Source: JAHFLV01 sp964367845 (lineage in GTDB: Bacteria > Patescibacteriota > Minisyncoccia > Phycocordibacterales > DATGWK01). From it: 5,309 bases of DNA. The notes beneath the pieces were generated by a model. It did not search any database. It saw nothing but the letters and a program-made list of their open reading frames with translations, and was not told where the DNA came from. The stretch covers positions 1-5,309 of the forward strand of contig CAYIYW010000035.1 in NCBI GenBank assembly GCA_964367845.1, given 5' to 3'. Position 1 is the stretch's first letter. Each line of letters opens with the position of its first letter. Positions 1 to 4,200 of the stretch are shown here, piece by piece. The translations under genes were made by a program, and so were the position numbers.

Positions 1-47
1 ATTTCCGTGTATTCAAGAAATTGGCGTTTTAGGTCGGTGAGTTTCAT
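1..47 (-). CDS. 5' end of a minus-strand gene, possibly a Xer-type tyrosine recombinase (partial)
   Basis: Read on the minus strand, an ATG at 47-45 opens a frame that stays open to the window edge and gives 15 residues, MKLTDLKRQFLEYTE. The amphipathic LxxLKRQFLEY pattern resembles the N-terminal SAM-like (core-binding) domain start of XerC/XerD tyrosine recombinases from Patescibacteria. Alanyl-tRNA synthetases can also begin with a similar helix, but they normally have an aromatic residue after the EY/FF pair where this one has Thr. Both comparisons are from memory and 15 residues cannot decide. No Shine-Dalgarno is visible. A perfect TATAAT box lies about 90 bases upstream on the same strand, which supports a real gene start here. 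The existence of the gene is more certain than its name. Confidence 0.45.
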   Translation of the reverse strand, partial: MKLTDLKRQFLEYTE

Positions 48-133
48 GTTCAATGGGTGAATTTCATCTGAACAAAGCTTGTTTTCGCTTGATTTGTTGG
101 TTGTCTGTTTTTTAATTTGCCCAACTTGCGTTA

Positions 134-162
134 ATTATAGTACAAGTGTCGCACAATAAAAA
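134..162 (-). promoter_or_regulatory. Candidate promoter for the minus-strand gene at 1-47
   Basis: On the minus strand there is a perfect -10 hexamer TATAAT (positions 139-134). A 17-base spacer leads to a weak -35, TTTTTA (162-157). Transcription would start near position 127 and leave an untranslated leader of about 80 bases before the ATG at 47. The leader contains a small dyad, AACAA-AGC-TTGTT (71-83). The spacer contains one of the ACAAGT boxes described separately, so a protein bound there could block this promoter. Confidence 0.45.
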
Positions 163-165
163 TTT

Positions 166-191
166 GCCCGTGAAGAATCACGAAACCGGGC
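166..191. repeat. Dyad just upstream of the plus-strand promoter
   Basis: CGTGA-AGAA-TCACG (169-182) is a 5-base-arm hairpin. It is enclosed by GCCCG (166-170) and CGGGC (187-191), which can pair instead of or partly around it. It ends three bases before the -35 at 194, so it would not be in the plus-strand transcript. It could be a DNA-level binding site, or nothing; there is no T-tract to make it a terminator. Confidence 0.3.
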
Positions 192-193
192 GT

Positions 194-223
194 TTGGCAA
201 GAAAACACTTGTTATGCCATAAT
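194..223 (+). promoter_or_regulatory. Promoter of the 408-residue unknown gene
   Basis: TTGGCA (194-199) serves as the -35, followed after 18 bases by CATAAT (218-223). A TG dinucleotide at 215-216 makes this an extended -10 (TGC-CATAAT). The start of transcription would be near 230, giving a leader of about 34 bases that includes the Shine-Dalgarno AAGGGAG at 252-258. This is one of the better promoters in the window. Confidence 0.6.
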
Positions 224-263
224 CGCAAAAGAACCGCACACAAGTTTTTACAAGGGAGAAGCC

Positions 264-1490
264 ATGGAGATAAGCGGTGTCAGAACGATGGGTAGTGCCG
301 GAGCGGAAGTCGAAGCGGAAAGAGAAAAAACCGATGTGTCCAGGCCAAACGAGCTTGACAGAAGATATCCTCCGGGTGTTCGTGATGTTTTTTTAACAGG
401 ACCAATCAACATTAGTCACGGGGAATGCTCGCAACTTCGGATTGGTCTTGACCGGTGTTTGCCAGACGACACATTTGAGACGATCAGCCTTCTGGATGAG
501 GCGCAGAATTTGGGCATCACGGGAATCGGAGTCGGGGACCTCGTTGAAAGAGTGATAAACGGGATGCTTGCTCAATGGGGAAGCAGACCGGAAATAGAAC
601 CACCGGCGGAACACATGTGGGAATGCGCGCTTATGGCCGCCCACAAACACCTATGGAGGAACAGCAACCTCCGCAAAAGAATTCTTCTCGCTATGGTTAC
701 TTGCCAAGGCGGACGAGAAAAATCGCCAACCGACCTTATCAAAGCAATCCTGCCCAACAGACCGCCGGACACCGCTTCTCTTCAGGCAGTGATAGCGGAA
801 CTGCGCGCGTATGGCTGTAGCCAAGAAGAAATCGCTCTGGCTTGGAAAAAAATGTTGGGGTTGAGATTCGCGCGGGGATTTGGGACCCATGACATCTTTG
901 TGTGGTGGCGCGACCTCAAGATCGGCGACGGGTGCGTTGGTAGAGATGTCACTGAAGGAGTCAACCGGCAATGCGTCATGCGCGATTTGAGGACTCTTAT
1001 TGAAAAGGGCGTATACGATGCGATTCAGCCGGATTCAATAGGGCTCATTTTCGTTGACGCAAGTTTCCTGACCATGGTAGAGAGAATTTGTTCTCTCTGC
1101 TGTCCCAAATGGCGCCACAGCCCACTAGTAAGCGAGGCGGTAGAGAGGATGTTTGTCATTTGCCTGTCACGGGGCAATGTCGCCCGTGCGTTCCAGATGT
1201 TCGCACAATTCGGCAGTTACTTCGGTCTCTGCCATCGCGATTCATCAGACAATATTGACAAGGATTCTGTAACCAGCGCGCTCAACCGGATTATCCACGA
1301 AGCAATAGAGCAGGCGTCCAAAGACAACGAGTACGGAATAGCATGCGCACTCGCCATGCAAGTTGGTTGCGTTAGAGATGTCATTAGGGTAAAACATTTT
1401 CAAGCACAAGCCGCTCGTCGTGGCCAAAAAATCGCGCTCAACTTCGGATTCTACGTGCGCACCAAAAACACCACCGACGGTCGCCACTAA
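264..1490 (+). CDS. Unrecognised 408-residue cysteine-rich protein
   Basis: I do not recognise this protein. The start is well supported: AAGGGAG lies five bases before the ATG and a promoter lies about 40 bases upstream, whereas the next Met (codon 9) has no ribosome site. The gene is intact and ends in TAA just before a terminator. There is no signal peptide or membrane segment, so it is probably cytoplasmic. Residues 1-40 are charged and probably disordered. From about residue 60 on it reads as mostly amphipathic helices, with frequent Leu/Ala/Arg patterns such as EEIALAWKKMLGLRFARGF and VSEAVERMFVICLSRGNVAR, which hints at an alpha-helical repeat or scaffold fold (inference). It has 14 cysteines, including a CSLCC cluster near residue 280 followed by KWRH; a metal site is possible but no classical motif is complete. 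It appears to be a single-gene transcription unit. GC content in the lines I counted is about 50 percent, somewhat above the A/T-rich neighbours, but not enough to argue for transfer. Confidence 0.8.
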   Translation: MEISGVRTMGSAGAEVEAEREKTDVSRPNELDRRYPPGVRDVFLTGPINISHGECSQLRIGLDRCLPDDTFETISLLDEAQNLGITGIGVGDLVERVINGMLAQWGSRPEIEPPAEHMWECALMAAHKHLWRNSNLRKRILLAMVTCQGGREKSPTDLIKAILPNRPPDTASLQAVIAELRAYGCSQEEIALAWKKMLGLRFARGFGTHDIFVWWRDLKIGDGCVGRDVTEGVNRQCVMRDLRTLIEKGVYDAIQPDSIGLIFVDASFLTMVERICSLCCPKWRHSPLVSEAVERMFVICLSRGNVARAFQMFAQFGSYFGLCHRDSSDNIDKDSVTSALNRIIHEAIEQASKDNEYGIACALAMQVGCVRDVIRVKHFQAQAARRGQKIALNFGFYVRTKNTTDGRH

Positions 1491-1517
1491 ATCCTCGTTC
1501 CTGTTCTTTGCTCACTC

Positions 1518-1547
1518 AACCCCGACCGGAAACGGCTGGGGTTTTTT
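1518..1547 (+). terminator. Intrinsic terminator after the 408-residue gene
   Basis: AACCCC (1518-1523) pairs with GGGGTT (1538-1543), and the inner CCG/CGG pairs close a GAAA tetraloop. The stem has one A-C mismatch and one G-U pair. It runs straight into a T-tract (1542-1547). It lies 27 bases after the TAA and separates this gene from rpsO. Confidence 0.85.
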
Positions 1548-1549
1548 CT

Positions 1550-1586
1550 GCCAAAACCGTTAAAACGGTTGTTCATTTCTTTTGGC
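1550..1586. repeat. Nested inverted repeats between the terminator and the rpsO promoter
   Basis: AACCGTT-AA-AACGGTT (1555-1570) is a dyad with 7-base arms and a 2-base centre. It lies partly inside a second inverted repeat, GCCAAAA (1550-1556) and TTTTGGC (1580-1586). The region is downstream of the terminator and about 40 bases upstream of the rpsO -35, so it could be an operator or a backup hairpin. No strong T-tract follows on either strand, which argues against a main terminator. Confidence 0.35.
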
Positions 1587-1611
1587 GACCATGACCCGTC
1601 CTTCAAAAATG

Positions 1612-1640
1612 TTGCGAAATCAGCGTATCCGTGCTATCCT
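1612..1640 (+). promoter_or_regulatory. rpsO promoter positioned for a leaderless mRNA
   Basis: TTGCGA (1612-1617), a 17-base spacer and TATCCT (1635-1640) form the promoter, with TG at 1632-1633 giving an extended -10. The ATG of rpsO is at 1650, only nine bases after the -10. Transcription would therefore start about 0-3 bases before the start codon. This agrees with the absence of any Shine-Dalgarno. Confidence 0.6.
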
Positions 1641-1649
1641 TGCTCTGCA

Positions 1650-1922
1650 ATGTTAACAAAGACAAAAAAAACCAAAACAATCAGCGAATATAAGGTGCAC
1701 GACAAGGACACCGGCTCGCCGGAAGTTCAGATTGCCTTGCTGACAAAAAGAATTGAGGAATTGGCCTCCCATCTTACCAAAAACAAGAAAGACATTCATT
1801 CTCGCCGAGGCCTTTTGGGTATGGTTGCCGACCGCCAGCGTCGCATGAATTTTCTTCAGAAAAAAAGTCCGGAGCGTTTTAATATCGTTATGGAAAAACT
1901 GAATCTCAAAAAGCGGGCTTAA
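1650..1922 (+). CDS. rpsO: Small ribosomal subunit protein uS15
   Basis: This 90-residue protein matches the S15 family (usually 88-90 residues) over its whole length. S15 is a primary binder of the 16S rRNA central domain in 30S assembly, and it contacts helix H34 region partners of 23S rRNA as part of an intersubunit bridge. Clear family motifs are DTGSPEVQIALLT (20-32) and HSRRGLLGMV (50-59); the conserved rRNA-contact residues His41, Asp48 and Ser51 are all present. The N-terminus is lysine/threonine-rich (KTKKTKT). The frame is open 27 codons further upstream, to an ATG at 1569, but that extension has no family similarity and would span the promoter, so the start at 1650 is preferred. 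In Escherichia coli S15 represses its own mRNA through a structured leader; here there is almost no leader, so that control cannot act in the same way. No pnp gene follows, unlike the common rpsO-pnp order. Confidence 0.96.
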   Translation: MLTKTKKTKTISEYKVHDKDTGSPEVQIALLTKRIEELASHLTKNKKDIHSRRGLLGMVADRQRRMNFLQKKSPERFNIVMEKLNLKKRA

Positions 1923-1945
1923 GAAGCGGAAAACTTTTAATAAAA

Positions 1946-1974
1946 TGGGCAGACTGCCCGCAAAAATTTATAAA
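1946..1974 (+). promoter_or_regulatory. Candidate promoter for the NYN-protein operon, overlapping a hairpin
   Basis: TGGGCA (1946-1951) as a fair -35, 17 bases, then TATAAA (1969-1974) as -10 would start transcription near 1981, about 23 bases before the ATG at 2004. The -35 overlaps a perfect small hairpin, GGGCA-GAC-TGCCC (1947-1959). That hairpin is not followed by a T-tract on the plus strand, so it is a poor rpsO terminator, although A/T-rich sequence on its other side would favour termination of minus-strand transcripts. Readthrough from rpsO is also possible. Confidence 0.4.
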
Positions 1975-1987
1975 TAACTGGGCCGAA

Positions 1988-2003
1988 TTGGTCAAAAAAC
2001 CAA
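1988..2003 (+). promoter_or_regulatory. Hairpin abutting the NYN gene start
   Basis: TTGGT-CAAAAA-ACCAA occupies the 16 bases directly before the ATG at 2004, in the place where a Shine-Dalgarno would be; none is present. With five A/T-G/C pairs it is weak, but in the mRNA it would sit exactly at the ribosome entry site. Confidence 0.3.
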
Positions 2004-2594
2004 ATGTCAGTCATAAAACACAAAAGTCAGCGGGTTGGAATTTTTATTGACACTCAAAACCTTTATCACAGCGGGAAAAATTTATATAAATCAAAAGTCA
2101 ATTTCGGCCAGATTGTAAAAGACGCTCTTGCCGGTCGCTCCCTTATCCGAGCGGTGGCCTATGTTATCACCACAGAATCGGGGGAAGAAAAGGGGTTCTT
2201 TGACGCCTTGAGCAAGGTCGGGATTGAGACCAAAACCAAAAATCTCCAGATTTTCTCAAGCGGCGCCAAAAAAGCCGATTGGGATGTCGGCCTGGCGGTT
2301 GACGCCATTAAGCTGGCGCCGAAACTTGACACGGTTATTCTCGTTACCGGCGACGGCGATTTCGTCCCGCTTGTTGAATACTTAAAAGTAAATGAGGGTT
2401 GTCAGGTGGAAGTGGTTTCTTTCGGCAAATCATCGTCGGCTCGTTTGATTGAAATTGTGGACGATTTTCTTGACCTTGATTTGAACCCGAGGAGATATTT
2501 AATGATTGGGAATGGCGGTAACGCCGGCGCAGGAAGTGGTTCGCGACGCAGAGGGGAAAACCGGGCAGAGAAAACAGATGCGAAGGAAGAATAA
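2004..2594 (+). CDS. NYN-domain (LabA/DUF88-like) putative RNase
   Basis: This 196-residue protein is an NYN-domain member of the PIN-like nuclease fold. Conserved acidic positions are visible: Asp16 and Asn19 in GIFIDTQNLYH, Asp92/Asp94 and Asp100 in KADWDVGLAVDAI, and Asp117/Asp119 in VTGDGDFVPLVEYL. These form the metal-binding pocket in the family and are all intact, so single-strand RNA cleavage is plausible; activity and substrate are inference. The Rossmann-like domain spans about residues 9-160. The tail from 170 on is glycine-rich, then basic and acidic (GSRRRGENR), probably disordered and perhaps nucleic-acid binding. It has no signal peptide and is probably cytoplasmic. The start is the only sensible Met, seven residues before the first beta strand, although it lacks a Shine-Dalgarno. 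It is followed after 23 bases by the membrane-protein gene, most likely in the same transcript. Relatives are annotated LabA after a cyanobacterial clock protein, a name that need not apply here. Confidence 0.88.
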   Translation: MSVIKHKSQRVGIFIDTQNLYHSGKNLYKSKVNFGQIVKDALAGRSLIRAVAYVITTESGEEKGFFDALSKVGIETKTKNLQIFSSGAKKADWDVGLAVDAIKLAPKLDTVILVTGDGDFVPLVEYLKVNEGCQVEVVSFGKSSSARLIEIVDDFLDLDLNPRRYLMIGNGGNAGAGSGSRRRGENRAEKTDAKEE

Positions 2595-2617
2595 AGCGGG
2601 AGGTCGAGGCAAGACCC

Positions 2618-3649
2618 ATGAACGAAGACAACGAACTTGAGTTCAAAGACAAAGAAATAGAGGAGATCACTTCAGCATTGGCGAAGGAAAAAAAACGCCT
2701 TGAAGGCAATTCGGTTGAAAGCGGTTCAACATCGGCGGACAGTCCGGTGGAAACCGGTCAGGCGGTAACCGGTTCGACGGAGATTGAAAAAAACGACGCG
2801 GTCATCAAACCGCTTCAAACCTACGAGCGCGACATTGCGGAGGCGATTCGCTTCAACAACGAATCGGTGACGAGCATCAATCTGGCCAAACAAAAAAGAC
2901 AGCAGGAGAGCGAAACGACAACTGAAAAAACGGAAAAGATTGCCCGAAAAGGTCTGACGCTTTTGATTAGTTTGGTTTTGGTCGTCGCCGGAGTGAGCGT
3001 TGCCGTTTTAATTTATTATTTTGCTTCAAACCGACCGCCGGCAGTCGTGCCTGTCATACCGTCGCTTATCACTACAAACGAAAAACGGACTATTGATATT
3101 GCTGGATTGAGCGTCAACGGCGCTCCGGACAAAATCCTGGAAGCAATGGAAAATCCAGGCAAAGAAACTGACCTTATCCAAATAGAACTTACGGAGGGTC
3201 CAGCGGAAAATAAACAGGCAATCTCGGCTCAAAGATTTTTTGAATTGTTTGCGATAGGCGCCCCGCCGACGCTTGGCAGAGCATTCGGCGACCAGTGGGT
3301 TTTTGGATTTCAAAGTGTCAACGGTGCAAGCGCGCCTTTTATTTTTGTAAGCATAGATTCTTTTGATAACGCTTTTGACGGCATGCTCCGGTGGGAAAAT
3401 ACGGCCACGGAAAATTTGGGACAGATTTTTCTTAAGCCGGAAACAAAAATCGCCGGCAAGACAACGGACGGCAGTGGTTTTGAGGACTTGATAATTCGCA
3501 GTAAGGACACTCGGGTTCTTAAAGATAATCTGGGCAACATCGTTTTGCTATACTCTTTTCTTGACCTGAAAAATTTAGTCATTACGACAAACGAACGGAC
3601 GTTCCAAGAACTTCTCAATCGGTTTTTTTCTTCGCGGGTTGTGAGATAG
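2618..3649 (+). CDS. Single-pass membrane protein with a large outer domain, function unknown
   Basis: The 343-residue protein has three parts. Residues 1-107 form a charged cytoplasmic region: an acidic, probably coiled-coil start (EIEEITSALAKEKKRLE), a Ser/Thr/Gly-rich linker (30-60), and a helical stretch beginning PLQTYERDIAEAIRFNN near residue 65. Residues 112-135 are one strong transmembrane helix, preceded by Lys/Arg (KIARKG), which predicts the N-terminus inside. Residues 140-343 form a mixed alpha/beta outer domain starting with a proline-rich spacer (RPPAVVPVIP). The TYERDIAEAI stretch, the WVFGFQ/FDNAFDGMLRWE motifs and the ITTNERTF ending recall, from memory, an uncharacterised membrane-protein family widespread in Patescibacteria; I know no function for it. 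The start is chosen from GAGG (2606-2609), eight bases before the ATG. It lies 23 bases after the NYN gene, so the two are probably co-transcribed. There are no cysteines in the outer domain and no catalytic motif is seen. Confidence 0.82.
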   Translation: MNEDNELEFKDKEIEEITSALAKEKKRLEGNSVESGSTSADSPVETGQAVTGSTEIEKNDAVIKPLQTYERDIAEAIRFNNESVTSINLAKQKRQQESETTTEKTEKIARKGLTLLISLVLVVAGVSVAVLIYYFASNRPPAVVPVIPSLITTNEKRTIDIAGLSVNGAPDKILEAMENPGKETDLIQIELTEGPAENKQAISAQRFFELFAIGAPPTLGRAFGDQWVFGFQSVNGASAPFIFVSIDSFDNAFDGMLRWENTATENLGQIFLKPETKIAGKTTDGSGFEDLIIRSKDTRVLKDNLGNIVLLYSFLDLKNLVITTNERTFQELLNRFFSSRVVR

Positions 3650-3657
3650 TGGAAATT

Positions 3658-3685
3658 TTGCGTCTGCGTTCCCGCTTGATATAAT
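3658..3685 (+). promoter_or_regulatory. Strong extended -10 promoter giving a leaderless DksA-like mRNA
   Basis: TTGCGT (3658-3663), 16 bases, then a perfect TATAAT (3680-3685) preceded by TG (3677-3678) make the best promoter in the window. Only six bases separate the -10 from the ATG at 3692, so the first transcribed base should be at or next to the start codon. There is no Shine-Dalgarno. An inverted repeat (3659-3692) frames the whole -10 region. Confidence 0.75.
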
Positions 3686-3692
3686 AGACGCA
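3659..3692. repeat. Inverted repeat framing the DksA-like gene promoter
   Basis: TGCGTCT (3659-3665) and AGACGCA (3686-3692) are perfect 7-base arms separated by 20 bases. The left arm overlaps the -35 and the right arm fills the gap between -10 and ATG. Because the transcript should start at the right arm, this cannot be an RNA hairpin from this promoter; a protein binding site covering the promoter is the more likely reading. Confidence 0.4.
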
Positions 3693-4066
3693 TGAACAAA
3701 GACCAAATCAAAAATTTCAAAAATAAACTGGAGGAGGAAAAAAGGACTCTTGAAGACGACCTTAAGTCAATCGGCCGAATAAATCCGGAGAATCCGGCGG
3801 ACTGGGAGTCAACACCGGCTAACCAAGATATTTTAAAGTCCGACATCAATGAGCTTGGCGACAAGTTTGAAGGATATGAAGAAAATTCCGCAATTCTTGA
3901 ACCGCTTGAAATCAGATATAACGAGGTGAAAAACGCCTTGGCAAAAATAAATTCGGGGAAAGGATACGGCGTTTGTGATGTTTGCGGGCAACCGATTGAA
4001 CCCGAACGGCTTGAAGCCAATCCAGCGGCCGCGACCTGTGAAGCACACATGAAGAAGATCGCGTGA
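3692..4066 (+). CDS. TraR/DksA-family zinc-finger transcription factor
   Basis: The 124-residue protein has the DksA/TraR plan: two long helices able to form a coiled coil (about 3-27 and 60-88), then a zinc finger with Cys95, Cys98, Cys116 and His119 (CxxC-x17-CxxH) in YGVCDVCGQPIEPERLEANP and ATCEAH. The classical form has four cysteines; His in the last position is a usual zinc ligand and is common, as I recall, in Patescibacteria members. Family proteins insert the coiled coil into the RNA polymerase secondary channel and alter promoter open-complex stability, with ppGpp in Escherichia coli. Here the tip region (28-57, NPENPADWESTPANQDIL) lacks the DxxDxA motif of Escherichia coli DksA, so a ppGpp-type action should not be assumed. 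The start is set by the Met at the predicted first transcribed base; no earlier start is compatible with the promoter. It has its own promoter and ends in TGA 134 bases before the chosen comM start. Confidence 0.88.
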   Translation: MNKDQIKNFKNKLEEEKRTLEDDLKSIGRINPENPADWESTPANQDILKSDINELGDKFEGYEENSAILEPLEIRYNEVKNALAKINSGKGYGVCDVCGQPIEPERLEANPAAATCEAHMKKIA

Positions 4067-4106
4067 AGAAGAACTTTAGAACTTCTTAAGAAAAACTTTA
4101 ACCTCG

Positions 4107-4199
4107 GTGTGAAACCATGGGGAATGACGAAGAGGGAGTTACGCCGCTCGCTCTTTTTCCGTCAAAAAATTTTGACGAAATTGTTAAATTGTTTCACAC
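4107..4199 (+). promoter_or_regulatory. Nested inverted repeats upstream of comM, possible structured leader
   Basis: GTGTGAAAC (4107-4115) and GTTTCACAC (4191-4199) are perfect 9-base arms 75 bases apart, the right arm ending one base before the ATG at 4201. Inside is a strong hairpin CGTCAAAA-AA-TTTTGACG (4160-4177). A second stem, AAGAG-G-GAG (4130-4138) with CTC-G-CTCTT (4147-4155), can be extended by TGACG (4125-4129) with CGTCA (4160-4164), which competes with that hairpin. Such mutually exclusive stems plus a closing stem at the start codon resemble a cis-regulatory RNA. A weak -10 (TTTAAC, 4097-4102) would put the 5' end near the left arm. No known riboswitch class is recognised and the same stretch is open in the comM frame from an ATG at 4117. 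Confidence 0.4.
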
Positions 4200-4200
4200 T

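Larger units (their letters stand above)
142..245. repeat. Iterated ACAAGT boxes in the divergent control region
   Basis: ACAAGTGT at 142-149 and its exact reverse complement ACACTTGT at 205-212 form an 8-base inverted repeat 55 bases apart. A third copy of the core, within ACACAAGT, lies at 238-245. The first box sits in the spacer of the minus-strand promoter. The second and third flank the -10 of the plus-strand promoter at 194-223. The placement suggests operator sites shared by two divergent genes, but no regulator is identified and short A/T-rich boxes can recur by chance. Confidence 0.35.

Noticed and set aside
651..971. A 106-codon minus-strand frame, and similar ones, inside the 408-residue gene
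   Set aside because: They have no promoter, ribosome site or recognisable motif, and the plus-strand gene has all of these.
1569..1649. A 27-residue upstream extension of S15
   Set aside because: It has no match to the S15 family, would cross the rpsO promoter, and leaves a protein longer than usual; the 90-residue form is the normal length.
3310..4050. A 246-codon open frame on the minus strand, antisense to the membrane-protein and DksA-like genes
   Set aside because: It has serine/leucine-rich low-complexity content, no Shine-Dalgarno or family motif, and covers two well supported plus-strand genes including a conserved zinc finger. It is a shadow frame.
4066..4087. A hairpin AAGAAG / CTTCTT after the DksA-like gene as a terminator
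   Set aside because: The stem is only six weak pairs with a 10-base loop, and it is followed by A-rich, not T-rich, sequence.
4172..4200. TTGACG with CACACT as a comM promoter
   Set aside because: The -35 is good, but the -10 matches only three of six bases and transcription would start inside the gene, after the ATG.
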